Shown here: piece after piece, positions 6,339 to 14,200 of the stretch
Numbering within the stretch: position 1 is the first letter of the stretch
How the letters are laid out: each line of letters opens with the position of its first letter
Source: an uncultured Oscillospiraceae bacterium
GTDB lineage: Bacteria > Bacillota > Clostridia > Oscillospirales > Oscillospiraceae
Assembly: GCA_934574095.1 (NCBI GenBank)
Contig: CAKTMW010000032.1
Span: 1-20,533, forward strand
DNA length: 20,533 bases
Reading direction: 5' to 3'
Notes under the pieces: generated by a model
Seen by the model: only the letters and a program-made list of their open reading frames with translations
Told to the model about the DNA's origin: nothing
Databases searched by the model: none
Position numbers and translations under genes: made by a program

Positions 6339-6590
6339 ATGGCACTGGTAACGAAGACGATCCGCTGCGCGGCTTGCGGCAGCAGCGCTGTCACTTTTGA
6401 TGGAAAGAACTACATCTGCGCGGAGTGCGGCGCCCGCAGTGAGCAGGCGATGCCCGCCGCCGACCTGGCGGCGGTGAACCGCATCGTGGCCCTGGGCGGC
6501 GACAGCGAGGAGCTTGCCCGCCTGCGCAAGCAGTACAAGAATCTGGATATCACCAGCTGGTCCAGCGAGAACCGCTTGCAGGTGAAGTAA
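6339..6590 (+). CDS. Small zinc-ribbon protein (83 aa), function unknown
   Basis: The protein has a four-cysteine zinc ribbon, Cys10/13 and Cys27/30 (IRCAACGSSAVTFDGKNYIC), followed by a short helical region rich in Ala, Glu and Arg (about 36-66) with no membrane segment. The AAGGAGG site at 6322-6328 serves the ATG at 6339; the nearer ATG at 6332 opens a 22-codon frame that stops early and is not preferred. It has its own promoter and a strong hairpin behind it, so it is a single-gene unit. The ribbon resembles the first ribbon of the YdjG-like protein at 3137, which may point to a shared origin. I cannot assign a function; it may bind protein or nucleic acid. Confidence 0.75.
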   Translation: MALVTKTIRCAACGSSAVTFDGKNYICAECGARSEQAMPAADLAAVNRIVALGGDSEELARLRKQYKNLDITSWSSENRLQVK

Positions 6591-6621
6591 AAAACGTACC
6601 CTCTTTCTTTTCAATAAGCGG

Positions 6622-6654
6622 AAGGCCCGGCGCGTGTTCTGCGCGCCGGGCCTT
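6622..6654 (+). terminator. GC-rich hairpin after the zinc-ribbon gene
   Basis: AAGGCCCGGCGCG (6622-6634) pairs perfectly with 6642-6654 around TGTTCTG. The tail is short in T (right arm ends CCTTTC), so termination may be incomplete, but position and stem strength favour a terminator. Confidence 0.65.
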
Positions 6655-6707
6655 TCGTCGGTCAGAAGGGGAGTGTGAAAATTTTGGCAGGAAACGGAAA
6701 ATTCCTC

Positions 6708-6736
6708 TTGCAATTCTTTACACGATGCCGTACAAT
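6708..6736 (+). promoter_or_regulatory. Promoter of the riboswitch-controlled surface-protein gene
   Basis: TTGCAA (6708-6713) and TACAAT (6731-6736) are 17 bp apart. The start near 6743 lies just before the riboswitch and about 395 nt before the coding start. Confidence 0.65.
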
Positions 6737-6744
6737 ACAGGTAA

Positions 6745-6900
6745 CAAGTTCATAGAAGCAGGACGACGTGCCGGTCTTTCGGGACTGGCGGCGGAATGGG
6801 GTGAGATGCCCCGCGAGAAGGTCACTGTGATGCCCGCTGAGACGGGATAAGTCAGATACGTGATGCGCCGCTCCTGGGCTTTCGCCATTCCCGAAGCCGA
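6745..6900 (+). promoter_or_regulatory. Cobalamin (B12) riboswitch
   Basis: The leader shows the ordered conserved elements of the cobalamin riboswitch: GGAAT followed by a GGGG/CCCC stem closing the GGTGAGAT loop (6798-6812), GAAGGTCACTGTGA (6817-6830), a CCCG/CGGG hairpin (6833-6846), and ATAAGTCAGATACGTG (6847-6862), the B12-box region. A further stem GGCTTTCG/CGAAGCC follows near 6877-6899. Two U-tailed terminators come immediately after, so B12 binding would be expected to stop transcription. Outer paired regions are approximate. The aptamer subtype (adenosyl- or aquo/methylcobalamin) was not determined. Confidence 0.82.
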
Positions 6901-6918
6901 AGCATGAAGTGCTGTTTG

Positions 6919-6952
6919 CGCACGGTCTGCTTTGGCCGTGCGTTTTGTTTTT
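6919..6952 (+). terminator. Riboswitch expression platform: first terminator
   Basis: CGCACGGTC (6919-6927) pairs with GGCCGTGCG (6934-6942), with one G-U wobble and a TGCTTT loop, followed by TTTTGTTTTT. It lies 20 nt after the riboswitch core. Confidence 0.75.
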
Positions 6953-6985
6953 GCGCATGGCCGGGATTGGCTGTGCGCATTTTTT
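6952..6985 (+). terminator. Second tandem terminator in the surface-protein leader
   Basis: TGCGCATGGCC (6952-6962) pairs with GGCTGTGCGCA (6969-6979), with two wobble pairs and a GGGATT loop, followed by TTTTTTATTTT. It begins where the T-tail of the first terminator ends. Confidence 0.7.
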
Positions 6986-7138
6986 ATTTTGCAAGCCGAA
7001 CGGCATTACGCCGTTGTGTTTTCCATAGAGGCGGGGGAAGGATTTGCCGGTCCTCCCCCCGCCGCACCTCAAAAACCCAAGGCCACGCGGCCTTTTCAGA
7101 TAGAGAAAAATCACACAAGAGAAAGGAAGATCACACGA
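6986..7138 (+). other. Untranslated leader with three further hairpins
   Basis: No convincing gene lies here. Three stems are visible: AACGGC/GCCGTT (6999-7015, then GTGTTTT), a 13-bp GC-rich stem with one mismatch (7030-7042 with 7051-7063), and AAGGCC/GGCCTT (7079-7094, then TT). The third precedes the GAAAGGAAG ribosome binding site. The frame upstream of 7139 stays open by chance back to 6932, but it would have to be translated through the second terminator and these hairpins. Confidence 0.55.
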
Positions 7139-10100
7139 ATGAAGAAACGAATCGCGGCATTGCTGCTGGCGCTGGTGATGGCATTCAGCCTGATCCCCGC
7201 TACGGTATTCGCCGAAGAGGACCATACCAACCAGGTCCATGTCATCGTGGAGAACACCACATTTACCAAGGCACAGGAGGGTGGCAAGGCGCCTGCCTGG
7301 ATGGGTACGTTGGTAGATGAGTGGGTGGCGCTGACGGGGAGCTCCACTATGATGTCCTGTGTCAAGGCGGCACTGGACGCGGAGAGCATCTCCTCGGTTG
7401 GTGTGGAGGACACCTATATCTCCAGCATCAACGGGCTGGCGGCCAATGACGGCGGCTCTATGTCCGGCTGGATGGGTACGCTGAACGACTGGTTCACCAA
7501 CGTAGGCTTTGCCTCTATTACAGAGGCAAGCGGCATGCTGACTGCCGGTGACGAGATCCGCATCATGTATACGAGCAACGGCTATGGCGCGGATCTGGGC
7601 GGCAGCTGGGACAACAACGACAAGACAGTGAAGGCGCTGACCTTCTCCGCCGGTACGTTGGACAAGGAGTTTAACAAGGATACCCATGAATACACCCTGA
7701 CCGTTCCTGCGGATGTGACCGCTGTAAAGGTGACGCCCACCGCCAGCAACAAGAACTTCCAGGTGCGCACCAGTGTGGGCAAGATCGAATACAAGCGTAC
7801 CGCCATGGTGCCTGTGGAAAATGATACAGTTATCACCGTCAAGTGCGGCGACCCCAGTTGGCCCAGCATGAACGACAACGATGGTGAGGCGCAGATATAT
7901 ACTATTACCGTAAAGACGGAGGGCGAAACGCCTGTGACGCCCCCGGCAGACGCCCAGAACGTGACGTTCAAGGGCCTGCACGACGCGCAGCTAAAATATC
8001 TGAAGGTCTATCGCGTGGGCGACGAGACCACCAACCTGCTGAAGGGCTTGGATCGGATCGCTGACGGCTACAAGTATAAGTATGAGACGAAGCTGTCTCC
8101 GGGCGAATATCTGGTGAAGGGCTATGACGAGCATGACGACTTCAACGGCAGCCTGGTGCTGACGGTGAAGGAAGGCGAGAATGTTTTCCATCTGGCCCGA
8201 TTCTATGAAATCTATGCCAGCAACAGCGGCTGGGTCAAGGATACGGATTATACTATTTCGGTAAAGGTCAAGGATGCAGAGGGCAATGATCTCAAGGCAG
8301 AGACCGGAACGGCTACCAGTTGGGGCAACACCAGCACATCCTGTCTCTATATGCCGGGCGGTACGGTCACCATAACGCTGACCCCCATTGGCGAAAAGGC
8401 GGAGGGCTATCTGCCCTATGAAGAGACTGTAATCACAAAAGCCGACGACAGCGCGAAGAGCTTTGGCAAGGAGATTCCCAAGGCGTCCGCAGTGACCGTT
8501 CACGCGCCTGCCGGTTCGACCATCAGCGCCGGTGTATTCCACAACTACTGGACGTATGAGTTTGTAGAAGCGACGTCGGAGACAAAGGGCAACGAGGGCG
8601 TTACCGGTGTGTACACGCTTCCTGTCGTTCCCAGTACCGACGGTTATTTGAACTACCACAACCACTTTGTGCGGGTGCAGCATCCTGACGGCGTGACCTA
8701 TTGGACCTTCGGCAAATGGAATGAGGCCACCGAGATCACCGTTACAAAGGATGATCTGCACATCGGCGACAGCAGCTTTACCAAGAGCAGTGTGATCGAC
8801 GATTTCAGCAGAAGCAAGTATGATCTGGGCAGCATCTATCTGAATATCAACTCTCAGGGCTACAAGAACATGGCAGTTGGCGAGACGTTTACGCTCAATA
8901 CGTTCCGTAACTGGCAGGCTATTGAGAGCTATATGAATGCAAAGATCGCACTGCCTGATGTACACTACCGTGTTGTTGATGTGAACGGCAACGACAGCAA
9001 TGTGCTGGCCATTACTCCCGATGCCAACAACAGCGGTCTGGCCACTGTTACCGCCAAGCAGGCGGGCACCGCCATTGTGCTGGTGACCTATGACGCCATG
9101 ACTCATGCGCAGGGCTATGCGGGAACGGACCTTTCCGCCATCTGGCCGGAGTTTACCGGTGTGTTTGTGGTGACGGTGGGCCAGGACGGCACCGGTATTC
9201 AGACCAATATGACCATGGAGCGTCCGACCTCCAAGGCAACGACGCTGGACGCTGAGCATGATATCCTGTTCTACCTGGGCAGCAAGGGTGCGTCTTACAG
9301 CTTCAAGCCGGAGGACGGCTGCACGGTAACGGTGGCCCGCTCCACCGTAGGCAGCGCCATGAGCTTTAACGGCTTTACCGCCGACGGCGTCTCTGTGGCG
9401 GCGGACGGCACTGTGACCGTCAAGGGACTGACCACCGGGCGGCACATTATCCGGGTGGAGAAGAACGGCGTGGCGGCCTATCAGGTGGTCACGGCCCGCG
9501 GCGTCAGCTATGACCTGCTGGACGCCGACGGCAAGAAGCTGGCCGATGACGCCGAGCTGAAGCCCGGCGATACGGTGAAGATCCAGTTCCGCGGCCTGGT
9601 GAACCCCATTGAAAAGATGGCGGGCGTCTATAACCGTGTGCCTCTTATCCTTATGGTGGGCGAGGACGGTACGAAGTATATCAGCGGCAAAGCAGGTATT
9701 TCGGGTGTATATACGTTTAGCAGCGACCCGGCATTGCAGCAGATCACCATTACGATACCGGAGAGCGTGACCGGAATAACCTATAAGGTGTCTGGCGCGA
9801 TTCAGGCAGGTAAGGCGTTTGGCTTGGTTACCGGCGCACACCGCGGAGCGGCCTATAACGTAGGAAGCGGTAGCTATACGTCAACCGTGGGAGATATTCT
9901 GTCCCAGCTGCCGGAGGTCGCCTTGAAGCTGGTGGGCTATAACGAAATCCAGGCCCCGGTGGACAAGGTGGAGGATATGATCGACGCCATCGGCACCGTG
10001 TCCAAGGACAGCGGCAAGGCGCTGGCCGCCGCCCGTGCGGCTTACAACGCCCTGAACGATGAGCAGAAGGCGCTGGTGCCCGAAGAGGTGCTGAAGGCCC

Positions 10101-10354
10101 TGGAGAAGGCCGAGGCGGACTACGCCAAGCTGCTGAACGACAGCAAGTATGAGCCCAATCCTCTGAAGCCCGGCAACAACAGCTCTGCCAAGAACCCCTA
10201 TCAGAAGGATAATAAGACCGATACCAAGGCCGACAGCAAGGACGTGAAGTCCGGCAATACCGGCGACGCTGGCATCGCCCTGTACGTGGGCATGGGCCTG
10301 CTGGCCGCAATGGGCGGCGCGGTGGTCATCGGCCGCAAAAAGAAAGCAAACTGA
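7139..10354 (+). CDS. Large surface protein with DUF4430 (transcobalamin-like) domain, putative B12-capture protein
   Basis: A 1071-aa exported, wall-anchored protein. Residues 1-25 are a signal peptide (AWMG... follows after VFA|EE). About 33-147 is a DUF4430 domain, the fold of the transcobalamin C-terminal domain, with ISSINGLAANDGG, WMGTLNDWF and LTAGDEIRIMYT. A cadherin-like beta-sandwich follows (about 160-261), then several beta-rich, Ig-like regions including one at about 575-660, and a helical FIVAR-like stretch (about 947-997, ARAAYNALNDEQKALV). The C-terminus has SGNTGD (1038-1043), a hydrophobic helix and RKKKAN, a variant sortase signal. ATG 7139 is chosen for its GAAAGGAAG site and the signal peptide; the upstream open frame is leader. 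The B12 riboswitch supports a role in cobalamin capture at the surface; ligand binding is inferred. Confidence 0.85.
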   Translation: MKKRIAALLLALVMAFSLIPATVFAEEDHTNQVHVIVENTTFTKAQEGGKAPAWMGTLVDEWVALTGSSTMMSCVKAALDAESISSVGVEDTYISSINGLAANDGGSMSGWMGTLNDWFTNVGFASITEASGMLTAGDEIRIMYTSNGYGADLGGSWDNNDKTVKALTFSAGTLDKEFNKDTHEYTLTVPADVTAVKVTPTASNKNFQVRTSVGKIEYKRTAMVPVENDTVITVKCGDPSWPSMNDNDGEAQIYTITVKTEGETPVTPPADAQNVTFKGLHDAQLKYLKVYRVGDETTNLLKGLDRIADGYKYKYETKLSPGEYLVKGYDEHDDFNGSLVLTVKEGENVFHLARFYEIYASNSGWVKDTDYTISVKVKDAEGNDLKAETGTATSWGNTSTSCLYMPGGTVTITLTPIGEKAEGYLPYEETVITKADDSAKSFGKEIPKASAVTVHAPAGSTISAGVFHNYWTYEFVEATSETKGNEGVTGVYTLPVVPSTDGYLNYHNHFVRVQHPDGVTYWTFGKWNEATEITVTKDDLHIGDSSFTKSSVIDDFSRSKYDLGSIYLNINSQGYKNMAVGETFTLNTFRNWQAIESYMNAKIALPDVHYRVVDVNGNDSNVLAITPDANNSGLATVTAKQAGTAIVLVTYDAMTHAQGYAGTDLSAIWPEFTGVFVVTVGQDGTGIQTNMTMERPTSKATTLDAEHDILFYLGSKGASYSFKPEDGCTVTVARSTVGSAMSFNGFTADGVSVAADGTVTVKGLTTGRHIIRVEKNGVAAYQVVTARGVSYDLLDADGKKLADDAELKPGDTVKIQFRGLVNPIEKMAGVYNRVPLILMVGEDGTKYISGKAGISGVYTFSSDPALQQITITIPESVTGITYKVSGAIQAGKAFGLVTGAHRGAAYNVGSGSYTSTVGDILSQLPEVALKLVGYNEIQAPVDKVEDMIDAIGTVSKDSGKALAAARAAYNALNDEQKALVPEEVLKALEKAEADYAKLLNDSKYEPNPLKPGNNSSAKNPYQKDNKTDTKADSKDVKSGNTGDAGIALYVGMGLLAAMGGAVVIGRKKKAN

Positions 10355-10372
10355 AAGACATCTTCCCCCTTT

Positions 10373-10416
10373 GACGAAGGCGGAGGCGCGTGACGCGTCT
10401 CCGCTTTCGTCGTTTT
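10373..10416 (+). terminator. Terminator of the surface-protein gene
   Basis: An 18-bp stem (10373-10390 with 10394-10411, two G-U wobbles, TGA loop) is followed by GTTTT. It starts 19 nt after the stop codon. Confidence 0.8.
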
Positions 10417-10417
10417 C

Positions 10418-10451
10418 GGGCGCATAGGGACTTCCCGTGGGCGCATAGCCT
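10418..10451 (+). promoter_or_regulatory. Direct repeat and possible sigma-E-type promoter of sigK
   Basis: GGGCGCATAG occurs at 10418-10427 and 10439-10448, offset 21 bp (two helical turns). The two CATAG cores are spaced much like the -35 and -10 of a sporulation sigma-E promoter (ATA-rich -35, CATA at -10). No sigma-A promoter is visible in the gap. The match is weak. Confidence 0.25.
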
Positions 10452-10472
10452 TGAGGGAAAGGAGGGGTGGCT

Positions 10473-11165
10473 ATGCTGAACGCGGCGTTGCTGCTGCTGT
10501 GCCAGGGGATGTTTTGGTCGCTGCACCTGGCGGGGAGCGGCGGGTCGTTTCCCCGGCCGCTGTCGGCGGAGGAGGAGCGGGCCTGCCTGGAACGGTGCGC
10601 CCAGGGCGACCTGGACGCCCGCAATACGTTGGTGGAGCGGAATTTGAGGCTGGTGGCACATATCATGAAAAAATACTACACCCAGGCGGAGGACCAGGAG
10701 GACCTGATCTCCATCGGAACCATCGGGCTCATCAAGGCGGTGAATACCTTTAAGCCGGATAAGGGCATCCGGCTGGCCACGTATGCCAGCCGGTGTATTG
10801 AGAATGAGATACTTATGTACTTCCGGCGGACGAGGAAGTTACAGGGGGAGGTGTCCCTTAACGAGGCCATCGAGACCGACGGCGACGGGGCGGAGCTGTC
10901 CATCGGCGATGTGGTGGGCAAGAGCGACACCATGCTGGAGGATTTGCAGGAGAAGGACGACCGGGCGCTGGTGCGGCGGCTGGTGGCGGAGCGGCTGACG
11001 GAACGGGAGGCCGATGTGATCCGCCGCCGCTACGGACTGGAGGGGCGGACGCCCCAGACTCAGCGGCAGGTGGCGGCGGCGTACAAAATCAGCAGAAGTT
11101 ATGTTTCCAGAATCGAGAAGAAGGCGCTGGGAAAGCTGGAGGAGGCCCTGCGGGAGTATTGGTGA
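10473..11165 (+). CDS. sigK: RNA polymerase sporulation sigma factor, pro-sigma-K
   Basis: A 230-aa sigma-70 family factor that directs late mother-cell transcription during sporulation. A hydrophobic N-terminal pro-sequence (about residues 1-22) precedes SFPRPLS; in B. subtilis this segment is removed by the SpoIVFB protease. Region 2 is clear (NTLVERNLRLVAHIMKKYY, then EDLISIGTIGLIKAVNTF and LATYASRCIENEIL), and region 4 ends with ISRSYVSRIEKKALGKLEEA. The gene is one uninterrupted frame, with no skin-type element. The ATG at 10473 lies 7 nt after AGGAGG; the in-frame GTG at 10467 is too close to that site. It is convergent with polC and shares its terminator. SigK is preferred over the related SigE because of the short pro-sequence and close match to SigK blocks. 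Confidence 0.92.
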   Translation: MLNAALLLLCQGMFWSLHLAGSGGSFPRPLSAEEERACLERCAQGDLDARNTLVERNLRLVAHIMKKYYTQAEDQEDLISIGTIGLIKAVNTFKPDKGIRLATYASRCIENEILMYFRRTRKLQGEVSLNEAIETDGDGAELSIGDVVGKSDTMLEDLQEKDDRALVRRLVAERLTEREADVIRRRYGLEGRTPQTQRQVAAAYKISRSYVSRIEKKALGKLEEALREYW

Positions 11166-11171
11166 GAAGAA

Positions 11172-11201
11172 AAAAGAGGATGCCGGGAGGCATCCTCTTT
11201 T
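11172..11201. terminator. Bidirectional terminator between sigK and polC
   Basis: AAAAGAGGATGCC (11172-11184) pairs perfectly with GGCATCCTCTTTT (11189-11201) around GGGA. The A/T ends make it usable on both strands. It is 6 nt after the sigK stop and 4 nt from the polC stop. Confidence 0.85.
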
Positions 11202-11205
11202 GGCG

Positions 11206-14200
11206 TCAGAACAGGCTGACCTGGCTGGTTTCCGCCATGCCGGCGAAGGCGCCCAGGGCTTTCAGCTGTTCGATGTGGGTCTTACTGAGCTTGTTGCAGG
11301 TCAGGGAGAACTCCTCAATGGAGATGAACTCCTTGCCCTGGCGCTGCTCCAAGGTGGCCAGGGCCGCCGCCTCGCCCAGGCCGTGTACCGACACGAAGGG
11401 CGGCAGCAGGGCGTCGTCGCCGATGATACGGAAGTGAGTGGCGTCGGACTCGTAGATATTGATGGTATCGAAGTGGAAGCCCCGGAGATAGAACTCGTAG
11501 CAGACCTCCAGCGTCACCATCAGGTTTTGCTCCACATCGGTGGCGTCCTTGTTGTTTTCAATCTCTTTGATCTTCCGCTTGACGGCCTCCAGGCCGGCGC
11601 AGCAGAACTCGGCGTCGAAGGCCTTGGCCCGGATGGAGAAGAAGGTGGCATAGAAGGCCAGGGGCTTATGGACCTTGAACCAGGCGATGCGGAAGGCCAT
11701 CATAACGTAGGCCACGGCGTGGGCCTTGGGGAACAGATAACCGATCTTGGCCAGGGAGTCGATGTACCAGTCGGGGACGTTGTGATCCCGCATGGCCTCC
11801 TCCCAGCCCTCGGAAAAGCCGCCCTTCTTCACCTTGCCCTTACGGACAGCCTCCATGATCTTGAAGCTCATCTTGGGATCCAGCCCCATGGAGATCAGGT
11901 ACAGCATGATATCGTCGCGGCAGCCCACCGTTTCCAGAACCGTGGCCGTACCGCTGACGATCAGGTCGCGGGCGTTGCCCAGCCACACGTCGGTGCCGTG
12001 GGAGAAGCCCGACAGACGCACCAGCGTATTAAAGTTGTCCGGCTGGGTGTCCACCAGCATCTGGCGGGTGAACCGGGTGTTGAACTCCGGGATCGCCACA
12101 GCGCCGGTGGGCCCCAGAATTTCATCATTCTCATACCCCAGAACCTTGGAGGAGATGAAGATGGACATGGTGTCCGGATCGTCCAGGGGAATCTGACGGG
12201 CGTTGACGCCGGTCAGGTCCTCCATGTACTTGATCATGGTGGGGTCATCGTGACCCAGCATGTCCAGCTTCAGCAGGTTGTCCTCCATGCAGTGGTATTC
12301 AAAATGGGTGGTGACGGTGTCGCTGTTGGCGTCGTCGGCGGGGTGCTGCACGGCGGTGAAGTCCTCCACGTCCATGTCGTCGGGCACCACCACCAGACCG
12401 CCGGGGTGTTGGCCGGTGGTGCGGCGCACACCCACGCAGCCCTGGGTCAGACGGTTCATCTCGGCATTGGAGGCGGTCTCGCCCTTTTCCTCCAGATACT
12501 TCTTCACCATGCCGAAGGCGGTCTTTTCTGCCAGCGTACCGATGGTGCCGGCCCGGAACACCTGAGTGCTGCCGAACATCTCAATGGCGTGACGGTGGGC
12601 GCGGGCCTGATACTCGCCGGAGAAGTTCAGGTCGATATCCGGCACCTTGCCGCCGCCGTAGCCCAGGAAGGTCTCAAAGGGGATGTCGAAGCCGTCCTTG
12701 TTGAGCTTTGTGCCGCATTTTGGGCAGGTCTTGTCGGGCATATCCGCGCCGCAGCCATACTGGGGGCCCTGCTGGAACTCCACGTACTGGCAGTTGGAAC
12801 AGTAGTAGTGGGGCGGGAGGGAGTTCACCTCGGTGATGCCGGACATATAGGCCACCAGAGAGGAACCCACAGAACCTCGTGAGCCCACCAGATAGCCGTT
12901 TTCCAGGCTCCGCTGCACCAGCTTCTGGGCGGACATATACACCACGTCGTACTTGCCCAGAATGCTGCCCAGCTCCACATTCAGCCGGTCCACGATCAGC
13001 TGGGGGGGATTTTCGCCGTACATGGCGTGGCACTTGGACCAGACCCTGTCGTTGAGTTCCTGCTCGGAGTTTTCCAGGCGGGGCGGGAACAGCTGTCCCG
13101 GCGGCAGGAGCTCAATCTCCTCCACCAGGTCGGCAATATGACGGGGGTTGGTGATGACCACCTCACGGGCTTTCTCCTCACCCAAATAGGAGAATTCCTT
13201 CAGCATCTCGTCGGTGGTCTTGAAATAGATGGGCAGGGGGGCGTCAGCGTCGGAAAATTTTTTGCTGGCCAGGAGGATGTGGCGGTACACCTCATCCTCC
13301 GGCTCCTGAAAATGCACGTCGCCGGTGGCGCATACGGGCTTGCCCAGCTCTTCGCCCAGCTTTACAATGGTGCGGTTGAAGTCCCGCAGCTCCTCTACCG
13401 ACTGGACGTCGCCGTTGCGCAGCATGAACATATTGTTGCATACCGGCTGAATTTCCAGATAGTCGTAAAAGCTGGCGATGCGCTTCAGCTCCGCCCACTC
13501 CCGGTGATCGGCCACGGCGCGGAACAGTTCGCCCGCCTCGCAGGCCGAGCCGATGATGAGACCCTCACGGTGGGCCGCCAGCTCCGTCTTGGGGATGGTG
13601 GGCACACGGTGGAAGTATTGCAGGTTGGAGGCGGTGATGAGCTGGTACAGGTGCTTCAACCCCAGTTTGTTCTTGGCCAGGATGATGATGTGCTTGGGAA
13701 AGCGGTTGGACTTGCCGGTCTGGGGGCGGAGCTTGGCCATTTCGTTGTTGATCTGCTGGATGCGGTCGATGTGCAGCTGGTCGCGCATCTTCTGGAAGAA
13801 GGGCACCAGCATATAGGCCACCATCCCCGCGTCGTCGCTGGCGCGATGGTGGTTGAAGGCGGGCAGGTCCAGATAGTCCGCCACGATGTCCAGCTTGTAC
13901 TTGTGGAGCTCCGGCAGCAGATTCTGGGCCAGAATGAGAGAGTCGATATACGTGGGATCGAAGGGCAGCCCTACCTTTTCGCAGCCCGCCCGGATGAAGC
14001 TGATATCGAAGGGGGCGTTGTGGGCCGCCAGCGGGCGGCCGTCCACGAATTTCAAAAAGGCCGTCAGGGCGTCCTTCAAAGAGGGGGCATCCGCCAGCAT
14101 GGCGTCGGTAATGCCCGTCAGACCGATAATCTCCGGCGTCAGGCGGCGCTGGGGATTGACGAAGGTCTGGAACGTGTCGGTGATCTGGCCGTTTTTCAGC

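Noticed and set aside
6332..6400. 22-codon frame from ATG 6332 ahead of the zinc-ribbon gene
   Set aside because: It stops early inside the real gene and its ATG is only 3 nt from AAGGAGG; ATG 6339 gives a protein with a clean zinc ribbon.
6932..7138. Upstream extension of the surface-protein frame by 69 codons
   Set aside because: It runs through the second terminator and further leader hairpins and would bury the signal peptide; ATG 7139 has the ribosome binding site.
7991..9841. Minus-strand open frame (616 codons) opposite the surface protein
   Set aside because: No recognisable domain and no ribosome binding site; the plus strand has signal peptide, DUF4430 and sorting signal in one frame.
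10467..10472. GTG start for sigK two codons upstream
   Set aside because: It overlaps the end of the GGAGGGG ribosome binding site; ATG 10473 has ideal spacing.
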